Origin: Prinsepia uniflora
Taxonomy: Eukaryota; Streptophyta; Magnoliopsida; Rosales; Rosaceae
Length of the DNA: 64,000 nucleotides
Assembly (NCBI GenBank): GCA_032719365.1
Contig: CM064861.1
Span: 94,996,721 to 95,060,720, forward strand
Reading direction: 5' to 3'
Shown here: one piece after another, positions 42,963-54,465 of the stretch
How positions within the stretch are numbered: the stretch's first letter is position 1
Layout of the letters: every line of letters begins with the position of its first letter
The notes under the pieces: generated by a model
What the model was told of the DNA's origin: nothing
The model's input: the letters and a program-made list of their open reading frames with translations, nothing else
The model's database searches: none
Program-made: the position numbers and the translations under genes

Positions 42963-44889
42963 AAATAGTATTACTCTTAAAGTTAACAAATTTATAAATC
43001 TTGATTGTTATTTAGGTACAAATTTGAGACCAACCAAATATTTAGAAAGCATGGAATAATATAACACTAGATGATGCTTGGTGGTATCATTTTCGACCTT
43101 ATTAATTTGAAGCCAAAATACTTCATTAGTCTATCCACCAAACAAAATTTTTATATTCAAACGATGGTGTTGGTAGGGTCACTGCTTACTTGCTTAGTGT
43201 GGGGTGGCGATAGTGATAAATGTTTATTTTTTGGAGGCTTAATTATTGGTGCTATTGAAAGGAATTTGAAATTGAAAGGGATTTGAAATAATTATTCTCA
43301 AGTTGGAGTTTGAAATTCATTAGCGTTTTATAATCATTTGCATACACGCATTGTAATAGTTTAAACCACAAATTTTACCTTCTTATCAAATCTAAATCCT
43401 TATCAAAACAAACCAACCTTAAGGGTTTTGCTGACGAACATTTTTTGGTGGTCAATTCGCTTGAACTTGACTAATAGATATTTCATTAATGTTCGCTTAT
43501 AAATTAACATAGAAATAGGATATTTGGATTCATTGATATGTAGTCTACATTAATTTAGGCTTGATCAAATTGCAGATACAAAGCGATTAATTGGTCGAAG
43601 ATTTAGCGACTCCTCTGTTCAAAATGATGTGGAGCATTGGCCATTCAAGGTCATTGAAGGTGCTGGTGACAGGCCCATGATTGTGGTCACCCGCAATGGT
43701 GAAGAGATACAGTATACTGCTGAAAAAATCTCAGCCATGATTCTCTCAAAAATGCGAAAGATTGCCGAGACCTTCTTGGGCTCAACTGTCAAAAAAGCCG
43801 TCATCAGTGTCCCGGCATTCTTCAACAACGAGCAACGTCGCGCTACAATAAGTGCCGGAACACTCGCCGGTTTAAATGTGCTGCGTATTATCAACGAACC
43901 GAGTGCCGCAGCCATTTCTTATGGCATTCACAAGAAGGCTGATTGGAGTAGCCCGAGAAATGTGATGATATTTGACTTGGGTGGTGGCACATTAGATGTG
44001 TCATTGCTTACCGTGACTAGCTCCGGTGAGTTTCAAGTGAAGGCAACGGCCGGAGACACTCACCTCGGTGGAGAAGATTTTGATAATAGAATGGTGGACC
44101 ATTGCGTTGAGGAGTTCAAGAAACAACATGGGTTTGATGTTACTAAACAATTTAGAGCTATTCGGAGGTTAAAGAAAGAATGTGAAAAGGTAAAGAAAAG
44201 ACTCTCATCTGAGCCGGACTATAACATTGAACTTGTTTGAACAAATCAACTTGGATTTGTTCGAAAAGTGCATGGAGCCCGTGATTAAGTGTCTAGAAGA
44301 TGCGAAAATGGACATAACCGACGTAGACGATGTTATTCTTGCTGGTGGATCTTCTCGAATTCCAAAAGTGCAGGAATTATTGCAGGAGGTTTTCAAGGGG
44401 AAGGAGCTTTGCAAGGGGATCAATCCCGACGAAGGAGTGGTCTATGGCGCCGCTGCAGTAGCGGCGCTATTGAGTGGCAATGGAAAGGGGAGGTTTATTC
44501 AAGACTTTAATCTCATGGATGTCACTCCTTTCGGCATTTGTATTAAAGCGACAGCAATAAATCGTTCGAAGAAACTCGTAACTATAATCGGACGAAACCG
44601 TAAGATTCCAGTTCTGGGTAAGATCACATTACGGATAGTTGTTGACAACGAGGATCGTATTGAATTCCACATATATGAAGGTGAGAAGGAAAGGCCCGAA
44701 AGTCTAAACCTTTTGGGTGAATGCACCATCGTTTACATTCCTCCAGCTCCCAGGCTTGTTCCTAACTTCGATACCTTTTTTGAAATTGATGCCAATGGTA
44801 TCTTGAGTGTCTTCACATTTGATAAGTCCACCCACCAGAAGAACATCATCACAATCAACGGTGAAACAACTGCGGGTATGAATCCATAA

Positions 44890-45174
44890 TCATGGCCGCA
44901 TATATACTAACTCTGATCATTATGTATATGTGTATTATTGTATTATTGTTTTGCTAATTTAAGGTTATGTTGTTTGCCGACATATATATATAGCCTGCAG
45001 CATGAGGTGCCTTGCTAATGTTTATCAACACTCATTATGTCTATTACCATGTGTCGTTTATTTTGTCTAACTTTGAATGTATATGTATAATGTATCTTGG
45101 TCGTACAAAATCCTTATCTATTAATTTATCGATACTTAAAGATACTTCTGTTATGGAACGTACATCTCAATACA
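44890..45174. other. Spacer between the Gag-HSP70 gene and an HSP70 fragment
   Basis: Short AT-rich interval, probably the 3' UTR of the chimera and flank. No feature is supported. Confidence 0.35.
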
Positions 45175-45775
45175 AATTACTCTTCCATGAGTCCGTTGAG
45201 ACGTGCTTGAAGGATGCTGTTCTTGTTGGTGGATCGTCAAGAATTCCCAAAGTGCAAGAGTTATTACAAGAGGTCTTCAAGGGTAAAGAGTTGTGCCGGA
45301 GTAGTACCCTGACTAAGCGGTGGCATGTGGCGCCGCGGCTCAAGCCGCTGTGTTGAGTGGGAAAGAGAAGGGGAAGAAGCTTCACGACTTCATTTCGATG
45401 TGTGTTGTCCGTTTATCATTAGGAGTGGAGAGTTGGGCAGGTGATAGTCCCGAGCTATTCATGCATGTTGTGATTCCAATAAACTCTAAACTCTAAAATT
45501 CCAGTGACCATGAAAACGAGTTTCGCTACTGGATGTGACAACCAAAAATTTATTGAGTGGACAATATGAGGGTGAAAATGAGATTGCAAAAGCTAAAGAC
45601 CATTTGGGTAACATTATACTCGACGGCATTCACCCGGCACCCAAGGGAGTTCTTCGCTTCAATGTTTGCTTTGAAATCGATGCAAACGGAATATACGTCG
45701 ACCAGCCAGAAGAAACAGATCACGATCAACCGCAACAAAACGAAGAACAGTTTTGATCAAGGAATTGAGGATTAA
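45175..45775 (+). pseudogene. HSP70 C-terminal-half pseudogene
   Basis: The plus strand shows HESVETCLKDA, then VLVGGSSRIPKVQELLQEVF and GKELC. Damaged frames carry a GVES/VVIPINSKL-like segment and an ending that resembles KKQITINR. Between LKDA and VLVGG the usual DV-DVDD residues are deleted. Several frameshifts occur (near 45310, 45490 and 45700). It resembles the second half of the neighbouring chimera and is probably a decayed tandem copy. Confidence 0.8.
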
Positions 45776-46174
45776 GATGAGGCATTAGCATATGTTTTGT
45801 GTTCTTTATGCTTTATGTTCTTTGGTGAATCTGATATGAGTACAGTTTGTTATACTATGATTTGCATATTTGATACTACCGACTCTATATGATTACTCAT
45901 TCCTTATATTTAAGAAATTGGCAGAAATAAAAACAAAATTGTGTCAATCGAATATCCGAACAAAAAATACGACCCTTCGAAATAAATTACTCGGAGAAAT
46001 TGAGAAAAATATATAGCTCAAAGCTTGTTTAAAACATGGAGAAAATTTGACAAAATCAAGGTTAGGTTAATAAAGTTTCACTCTCAACTTCCCACCGTCT
46101 ACTTCTCTCAGCATCCAGACTAAACTTTAGCTACTGTAAAATGAAACAAGAACTTTTGGAAGCTGCTTTGTATT
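45776..46174. other. Spacer, 3' flank of the F-box copy at 46175
   Basis: No gene, RNA or repeat end is supported in this AT-rich 400-base stretch. Confidence 0.35.
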
Positions 46175-48121
46175 TCATCTCAAGTATTTTCGGTGAAACA
46201 CAATTGTGGCAGGGGATGCCATCTTGCTTTGCTTTATCTTTTTTATAGCATAAGATTGATGCGGTAAACAAAATATGTCCATCTTCTCCAAATTATGTGC
46301 CTGCTCAAGAACATACCTTGCTAGCTCCATCGCATTGTACCCATTCGAAAGCTCTATTGTTACCTCCTTAAGCTGATCGGTAAAATTAAGGTTTTGCGAT
46401 GCCCAATATTTCCTGTTACACCGGCGTGCCTGAAAAAAAGCCGACGAGCAATCAACGGAAACAATTTGAAATGCCAAACATAATTTAACGGGAAAATAGT
46501 TAGAGGCTCCTCATTCTAGAGTCATCACATGGTAAAATGTATTTTGTTTGTGTGCGCGCGTGTAATGAGAGAGCAGCAACCTGTTCTGTAACTTACTTTA
46601 GGTTTATGGAAGAGTGAGGAAGGGTCACACTCGACATGCAATGTATTCAAATTAGAAAATCCTCTCAGAAGCAAGACCATAGCTGGGATTAGATCGTCAC
46701 TAAAGCTCGCAACATGCATACCAAAGTAGGAAATATTATTGAATTGTGGAGACATGAAAGCTTCCTTGAAAAGAACCTGCAATGGTATAAAGGCAGACTC
46801 TTAAGTAGGCAAAAGGTATGACCACACAAAAGCTCTATAAGAGATCAGTTAGCCAAATATTTATGCTCATACCACCCTGTTTCTAAATTCATTTGCCAAA
46901 TCAGTTGCTTCCTATACTACAATATCATCACTTGGTTCTAATACAATCTTGAGGTTAAAGAAACATGAATTAGATATCCTCTAAGATAATCATGCAATAG
47001 CATTGCATACGTCCCTTGTATTATCCATAAAATTATCCCGATGACAAATACAATCCACATAAATGCATAGTGCCAAAAGAAAATATTTGTTTGCAGAGTA
47101 CTAAGTCTATACTCTATACCTTAGTGGTCTCATCATTTAGAATAAGAACTTTAACCCTGCATATACTGCAAAGAAACTCAAATGCATTCTCAAAGTCATT
47201 AGCATCTCTCCTAGGCTGCAAAAGTATCTCTGCGTTTTCTAAACACATTAGCTTCCCGAGATTTTGGCGCTTCAAAAAGTTCCCAATCCATTTTAAATAC
47301 TTGAGATTTGGAGCGAAAATATTTAATGACCTGCTGCCACATTCAAAAAATCCCCAATCTATATCAATATCTTTCAGTTTCTGACCTGAGATGTTAAGAT
47401 GGAAGATCTCACTGTACTGAGACACAAATCTAAATGATTCCAAAGATGAGCTCTCAATGGTGATCTTTTCTCCTCTAACATCATCAAGCTGCAATTCCTT
47501 AATGCATTTGCAGGACCTTGAGATCCATTTGGAAAACCCCTCATCTATTCTAACTTCCATCAACCTTATGTGCCGGAGAGTATTGAAACCAGTAAAGGAC
47601 GGCACTTTAAGAACTGTATACGAGCTTACCTTTAGAGACCTCAAAGATCCGGAAATAAAGATGCAAGATGGCAATTCTATCGAAGTCATATCATTTCTAA
47701 TGATACGCAAATGAAGATCGAGCACTTAAACATTACACCAACCTGCCATGTGTATCCATGTGAACACACGAAACATCTCTTCGGAGTAGATTGCACAGAG
47801 TACCACATGAATTTTAAATTTCCGTATCTTATTAACGCCACGATGAATCAAGAACCTCTCGAAAGAATTTATCATGTCTAATTGCTTCTTCTTGTATGAA
47901 CCGTCCGCTAAGCGAAAATCCAATAAGGGGGCTGAGAGATAAAGCTCTCTGCATCTTTTGGACACACTGCTTACTTGAACAAGTTCTCCAAAATGGAAGA
48001 ATGAAAGAACATGATGAGCAACTTCATCGGGAAGATTACTAAATCTGTCTCTTTTACTCTCAGGACAAGTTCCTTGAGCTTCAGAACTTGTAGTAGCCAA
48101 TAACTTATGCTTGTGATCCAT
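46175..48121 (-). pseudogene. F-box/LRR/FBD gene with a single nonsense codon
   Basis: Exons 48121-47120, 46776-46597 and 46429-46175 have good splice sites and join in phase 0 (479 codons). The F-box is FSNLPDEVAHHVLSFFHF; LRRs follow (LRSLKVSS, LKYLKWIG), then SDDLIPAMVLLLRGF and an FBD-like end (AMELARYVLEQAHNLEKM). One TAA at 47726-47728 interrupts the frame at the place where paralogues have the Glu or Val of CNVE-LDLHL. Everything else is open, so this is either a very recent pseudogene, a null allele or an assembly error. If real, the truncated product would keep only the F-box. Confidence 0.8.
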
Positions 48122-50006
48122 GAAACTAAATCTAACTATAACAACACCTGCAAATGCACAGATTATGTACACATTTTTATCAGGAAATTATGATTTTTAC
48201 GAGACATTACAAACATTAAACAACGTCATATACCATTTGTAAAATTAAAATCAAAACTTCGTCAAAATGAACTATAAGAGAAACTCATATTCGCAATAAA
48301 ATTAATTCAGAAAATTTGAATCTTTGAGCATAAATCGCATTCAAATCTTCCAATTTTTCTAATTAATTACCAGAAACAAAGCCAATGGTAGAAGAAATAG
48401 ATGCTGGGCTTACCGGAAATTCATTACCGCAGAAAACGCTTCGGTTCAAAACCTAGGTTAGCTTTCGCAAAACAAAATTAAAAACCTAGGTTAGCAGCGG
48501 CACACACTGAACGCCATGAAAATATCTGGAGAAACGGTGGTCAGACAAAGCTACAAGAAATCGGCCATCAAAAAAAAAAAACGCGCGGATTTTCCTTCTT
48601 TTTGGCAAACCCGCCAAGATAAATTGGAAGAGTACCTTCACATCGTAGTAGTAACTGATAAATTTCTTTTAGGGGAAAAATTGGGCTTTGGACCTACTGC
48701 TTTGTATTAGGCTGTCTCGTTGGGTTGGGTTTTCATGGTTGTTGCTTTTCATTTGGGCCTATAACTTTTATGTTTTTATGTGCTATAATTGGATAAGCCC
48801 GATTAATATGACTTTTTTTTTTCCTTTTTAAAATTTTAATATGTGATATGAAAGAGAGGAATTATGATATAAATATTGGATATTTATATTTTCTTTATGA
48901 GAATCGAATCTAAGCCATTATACATAATATATAGAGAGAAATAATCGGAGTATTAAGAAGCCAATATGGCTTCTTTTTGTTGTAAATGAGATTGAGATGG
49001 TAACTGACTAAATAGGGGAATTATGGCTCCTGATTGATAGTCGAAGTGGGATCGGGATGCTGTTCGAAAAGGAGAATCTTGATGGATTGTGCGGGCTATT
49101 AATAGCACAAAGTGCGAGCTTCCATCAAAAAATAAGGGAGAATTCTTGACACCAGTACAAAAATATATCTCTAAATTTCAATTTTATCATTTCACTCCAT
49201 ATAGTGTTGAGATCACATCAATTGAATTCATCTGTCTATTTCATTAGTGAATCATCAATTAAGTTAAACACGTAATCATTACAAATTTTTACCTATTTTT
49301 TTAATTAAATAACTAATTATTTTCATTTGGCTATTTTTTTTCTTCAAAACTTTGCATTTAACAAACTATAAGGGCATTGCATTTACATTTGTATTAAGTA
49401 CTATGCTCTTATAACTTATTTAAATACAATGATTTAGAAAATTAGTTAAGTCAAAATAATTAGTCACTTAATGAAAAAATAACGTTAGTAAAAAAATTTA
49501 ATTAATGCCAAGAATGTCCTTAACTTGATTGATGATTTAATTGTTGAAATAAGTAAATGTATTAAATTGATGCAATCACAAAATTACATACAATAAAATA
49601 ATGAAATTGAAACTTAATAATCTATCCTAATGTTGACTCTCAAACATTGGTTTGTAAAATAATATTTGCCTTAATTGTAACTATCGTCCTTAAATTTTAT
49701 TATTAGTAGTATACCTGAATTATCTCTAAACATAGAAGGACAATCCTTCTATTAAATTGATCAACAATTTAAGTTAAGAGTAAGAATAAAATTATCTTTT
49801 TATGTGTGTTTATTTAACAGAAATCATTAAAAAATTTAACCAAAAGAATATTTTTGCACATTTAAACATAATTGAGAAACATCGGTTAAAGATAAAATTC
49901 ATAAATGATAATTAAAATTAATATAAAGTTCAAAACGCTAACAACCATCTTCCCATCAAAATAAATGTGTTCCAATTGCCCTGTTCAAACTTGATATGGT
50001 TTGATT

Positions 50007-50047
<41 letters not shown>
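48122..50047. other. Intergenic, AT-rich, with (TA)n at its end
   Basis: The first few hundred bases are the leader and promoter of the F-box copy. I see no gene in the rest. A long (TA)n microsatellite at about 50009-50047 is split from its right part by the LTR at 50048-50628. Confidence 0.5.
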
Positions 50048-50049
<2 letters not shown>

Positions 50050-50628
50050 AATCAAAGATTGAACTCGTCGCGAAAAGTCCTCACAATTCCTGCAAACAAC
50101 AAACAATTAGCTATCGTTGCTTCGATCGATTTATTCGGGGGGTTGTTCGACTAAGAACACTCCGATGCTTAAGTTAGCTTTGAGAGAGGAAAATGTTATA
50201 CTTCGAAACGAATAATCAACGTAACTTGGAAATGAAATGTGTCTTGCTATTTATAGGAAAATCTTGGGAGCCTTGGAGCGTTCTGATTGGTCGGTTGAAT
50301 TCTTAATTAATAAACAATATATTATTAATTAAATATATTATTTAATAGTTGTAATGATGGCTTATCATGATAGTAATGACAATTATTGTATTTTAATATT
50401 AATATTAATTATCCATTATTAAAAATAACGACAATTAATTCTCGGGGAGACTATTATTATTACGGAGATTTTAACCCAATCAAATAAAGTATTTAACTGG
50501 TAAATAGATTATTTAATGTGCGGGTGTTTTCAAATGATCATCGTCATTGCCAGGGGCAATTTAGTCATTTTTGAGAATTACGGGTCACGTGGCAGCTCCA
50601 TAATTTTCGGATGATTTTGAGTTCCACA
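50048..50628 (-). mobile_element. Solo LTR inserted in a TA microsatellite
   Basis: The 581-base segment starts TGAATC and ends TTCCACA, so it has TG...CA ends on both strands. On the minus strand it contains a strong TATA box CTATAAATAG (50256-50247), and its GC-richer composition differs from the flanks. (TA)n sequence lies immediately on both sides, so the target duplication cannot be resolved beyond ATAT. No internal retrotransposon sequence is attached. Confidence 0.6.
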
Positions 50629-50763
50629 ATATATATATATATCCATGCTACTGACAAGAAGTCTGTCTAGCAACAACATTAAAAACATCCAACAACATCC
50701 AGACTAGGGCTTCAAAGTGACTACATTTACACATCCAAATAAACTGTTAACAAAAATATTGAA

Positions 50764-52628
50764 CTAGGCTTTTTTCCTTTGTTTTTCCTGAAATACAACC
50801 CTGGCAGCAGAATTCATCTTGCTTTCATTTACCTCCCGAATGAGACTCGATTGCTGGGGCGAATGAAGTATGACCATTTCCTTTAAATTCTTCGCACTCT
50901 CGAGCATATACCTTGCCAACTCAAGTTCATTGTTCCCATTAGAAAGCTCTATCCTTGCCTCCTCAAGCTTATCGATGAAACCCAATTTTTGGGATTTCCA
51001 GAATGCCCTATTAAAGCCACACTCCTACAGTAAACAAGCAGATCAAATAGAACTTGTTGGCGATAATAAGACCTGAACTTATAAGAGTGTGGAGAGAACA
51101 GACTTGAAGTTACTTTTGTTTTTTGGACGAATAAGGGAGGTTCAGCCTTGATGAACAAAGTATTCAATTTGGGCATTCCTCTAAGAAGAGAGACCACTGC
51201 CGGGATTAAGTCATCATCCAAGCTCTCAATATGCATACCCAAGTATGAAACATAACCGAACTGTGCTGGCTTGGAACCTGCCTTCGATAACGCCTGCAAT
51301 ATGATTAAGATGAGAGGTTCAACTCTTAAATAGAGCAAATATGGGCACCGAAAACAGCAAACTTAAGAGCAACATATTTCCATAATCTGGAAAATGATTC
51401 CCACTTCTTGTTTCTTGATTTTAAAACAACTTCGAAGTTTAAGAAAAATAAATTAGACTCCCATACCATAGTCATATACTCATGGGAAGGCTGCATTCCA
51501 TGCAATATCGTTTATAATGATTTCAGAAAAAATATATTCTACCTTAGTGTTCATATCGCATAGCATCATGTTTTCTGGCAAAAGAGAACTTCTGTCTGAA
51601 GTTTTACCGTTGCCGTCTCTCCACTGAGAATCAGAACTTTAACCCTGCATATACTGCAAAGAACATCAGGTATGTTGCTGAGGTTATTGTTCTCTTCCTC
51701 ATCATCCAGAAAAATCTCAGCCTTTTCTAAACACGGTAACTTCCCCCAGATTTTGGTTTTTCAACAAATTTCCATTCCATTTCAAACAGTTGAGATTTGG
51801 AGCGAAACAATTTAAGGATCTGCTGCTAGGCGAATCAAATCTCCAGTCTATTTGTATCTCTTCAAGTTTCTCACATGAGATGTTTAGATGACGGAGGCCA
51901 CTGTCAGAGGGATACGCAAAACTAAATGATTCCAGGGACGAGCTTTCAATGGTGATGGTTTCGACTTTAACATGCTCAAGATGTAAATCCTTAATGTATT
52001 TGCAAGAAGATGAGATCCATTTGCAAAACCCCTCATCAATTGTAACATTTTTCAACTTTAAGTATTGGAGATTAGCCGAACAAGCCAAAGAGGGTGCTGT
52101 AAGAAATTTATTGCATTGCAGTGAAAGAGACCTCAAAGATTCACAAAGAAACATGCAAGATGGCAACTGTAGCGTCATCGCATCAGGCATCCTCAATTCA
52201 ATATCAAAAACTTCAACATTGCTCTTTACAGCAGAATGGATCCATGAGGCCACTCGGTAAAGCTCATTATGATTAGCTGAAGCTTTTGCACAAGAGATAC
52301 TCCAACGAATACGAAAACTCTGTATCTTATTATACCTACGACGTACCAAGAACCTATCTAAGTAACTTATTAACTTTAAGTGCTTACCACAAGAGGATTT
52401 GTCCCAGTTATTAAATTCATCAAAATTCAATGACGGTGCTGACAGATAAATTTCTCTGCACTTTTTGGATACAGTGCTGAAACGAGTGACATCCGATATA
52501 GAAAGTGATGAAAGAATGTAATGAGCAACTCCCTCTGGTAGATTACTAAATCTGTCTCCTATACGCTCAGAGCAAGCTCCTTTTGCTTGACAACTAGTAG
52601 TTGCCAGTAACTTATGCTTATGCTCCAT
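50764..52628 (-). pseudogene. F-box/LRR/FBD gene with a one-base frameshift late in exon 1
   Basis: Exons 52628-51608, 51293-51114 and 51024-50764 have GT-AG borders. The F-box (FSNLPEGVAHYILSSLSI), LRRs (LRSLSLQC, LNCLKWNG), middle exon (DDDLIPAVVSLLRGM) and FBD-like end (ELELARYMLESAKNLKEMV) are all present. Exon 1 is 1021 bases, one more than the multiple of three expected. The extra base lies in the C-run at 51743-51747, where paralogues have one base fewer, and shifts the frame after KNQNLG, giving a stop at 51717. Without it the protein would be 486 residues. A sequencing error in the homopolymer is a real alternative. Confidence 0.8.
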
Positions 52629-53638
52629 GATACTTGTTTTCCTTTGGATTTTGTAATAACACCTTTACACCTACAAGGACTAAGGACACAAAAACATAGC
52701 TACATAAACATATGACATCAACAACACTAAACCTAAAACCATGTAATCTCAATGTGCTTATAATATGAATATAATTCCAGAAAGATCAATAAATTACAAA
52801 ACGATCTACTTTAAAAACAATTTGTAGGTTACATTCAATAATCATGAAATTTTTACAAATCATGAAATTTTTATATTGTAAATCAACAAATAAAGAAGCC
52901 ATTATATAAAACTAATCCTTATGTCCTCTACGCTAATGAAACCAAAAATTCTCTGGAAAGTTTGCATCTTTTGCCATGAATAGAGTTCAAAATCTTCCAA
53001 CTTATCAATTTTACCAACAAAAATTGTAAAATAACAAATCTCTACTCACACATAAAGAAATACATTAACTTCCTAAGCAAGAAGCTGCAAATGACCACAA
53101 AATGCCTCTCTTCCCACCATGAAGATGAAGGCACGAGCAGTAATGGAAGAGCTTCAGACGGGTAAAGCTGAAGAATTTTCATAAGGAAAACGTAGAAATT
53201 GCATACAGATACAATTGTGGGGTTAAAATACCGGGAATGAATTGATACCTGCTGATGCCTCCGATCTGGTAGCTGCCTCTTCTTTTTTCGCCTGGGTCGG
53301 TACTCAATAGATCCCCGCTTCATCCAATTTCGGTGGCGCTCGAAAGAAACGGATCAAACCCTGATTTTGCTTTCTACTGGGTTCAAAGTTCAAACGCTTC
53401 ACATGAGAAACAGATTTTGGCTTTAAGACCTTAACTAATTTTCTTATTGTTAAAAAAAATCTAAATTTATTGTTCTTTAACTTTATTATCCTTTCACGAA
53501 AACAGGGGAAAAAAACTTTATAAATCCAAATGCATTTACGTTCAAGAGCGACAAGCATTTCTTCCAAAAATGTGTCCTTTTTTTCCTACAAAGAAGCGTC
53601 AAACGAGTCATCTGGTTAAAAAAATATTAAATTGAAAT
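52629..53638. other. 5' flank of the F-box copy and spacer before RPA3
   Basis: GT-AG-like borders suggest that the F-box copy has a 5' UTR intron starting near 52640, with the leader near 53230-53290 (AGGCATCAGCAGGTATCAAT region on the minus strand). This is inference. No other gene is visible. Confidence 0.4.
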
Positions 53639-53726
53639 CCACGTGTTGGACAGGTATTGGTACAGTCGAGCAAATATAAACCCTCGCACTCACCAAAACC
53701 CCTCACTCGCATTTCATTTTTGCCGC
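53639..53726 (+). promoter_or_regulatory. RPA3 core promoter: G-box, TATA and E2F-type site
   Basis: CCACGTGT (53639-53646) contains a G-box/ABRE core, and ATATAAA (53674-53680) is a TATA-like box. TTTGCCGC (53719-53726) exactly fits the E2F consensus TTTSSCGC. Transcription would start near 53705. An E2F site fits a replication gene expressed at the G1/S transition. These are sequence matches only. Confidence 0.45.
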
Positions 53727-53813
53727 GCTTGGAGCCCGCTCTTTCTCTCGCACAACCCTCGAGAACAAGTTCCCTTTAGACTCAACTCTCCGGCGATCTG
53801 TTCCGATCATCAG

Positions 53814-54462
53814 GTAAGATCTAAAATATAGACTCACCGTTTGGCTGCTAAGGAGAATCCGTCGAAAGACAAAGTAAATTTCATTTTCCATTTTGGTTTT
53901 GGTTTTCAGACCCCAAACGCTGCGATTCAATGTGTTTTTGTTTTAAATTTCCTGTTTCCATCTCGAATATTAGTTAGTTTGGATTCCGATTGTAGTTCAT
54001 TTCTTTACAGCAGGTTGGTGATGTTCTTGATCTAAGTAATGATATTAGAACTTAGAACAATTGCATATTAATGGCCGAAATTTAGTGAAAATAAGGGCTT
54101 TAAATTCTTTCCTTCTATCTATATATATCTGGGTTCATACAGGATTGTTTCAAAACCGAAACGAATTTGAAGGGGGGAAAAAATTCCAAATGGGTTTACT
54201 AAACATCCTCTTGAGGGAGGCAAGGTAAGAAGAATGTCAAAAGCCTATTAAACTGAGCAAATTTTTTAAAATTCGTTTTCTTCATTGCTATTTAATTAGA
54301 TGGGATTGGGTTTTAGTAAAGGGAGATCATTTTTGCATCACATAAGCAAATTAGTTTTTTTTCTTTCGTTCTTTTAGTTTTTAGCTTGATAGATTTCCCT
54401 TATTATTAATCAACCACGTTTGAATAGCTTTAAGCAAGTTAAATTTTGACTCTTTTTTGCAG
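53814..54462 (+). other. 5' UTR intron of RPA3
   Basis: CAG/GTAAGAT at 53811-53820 is a strong donor, and TTTTTTGCAG ending at 54462 is a strong acceptor three bases before the ATG at 54466. The leader exon would therefore be about 53705-53813. Confidence 0.6.
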
Positions 54463-54465
54463 GAT

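Larger units (their letters stand above)
41105..44889 (+). pseudogene. Second Gag-HSP70 chimera, with Pro-rich repeat linker; frameshifted in the ATPase domain
   Basis: Exon 1 (41105-42617) encodes 504 residues. A copia-type Gag domain occupies about 1-205 (NYQQWRSSCLLYFQTYDHSG, then LTGLQDEYNSFCRDV), followed by a Pro/His/Ser-rich linker of about 235 residues and the HSP70 start (AIGIDLGTTYSRVAVW) from about 441. Exon 2 begins at 43576 in phase 1, as in the sister gene, and keeps IFDLGGGTLDVSLL with the catalytic Asp. Near 44220-44240 about 20 expected residues are missing and the frame shifts, so translation stops at 44240. The remainder, including LAGGSSRIPKVQ and a substrate-binding beta domain, is open to 44889. 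A truncated Gag-plus-partial-ATPase protein of about 725 residues could still be made. The intron contains a SINE. Confidence 0.8.

Noticed and set aside
48516..48710. Small Lys-rich open frame upstream of an F-box copy
   Set aside because: It is short, unsupported by any paralogue, and lies in the presumed promoter of a minus-strand gene.
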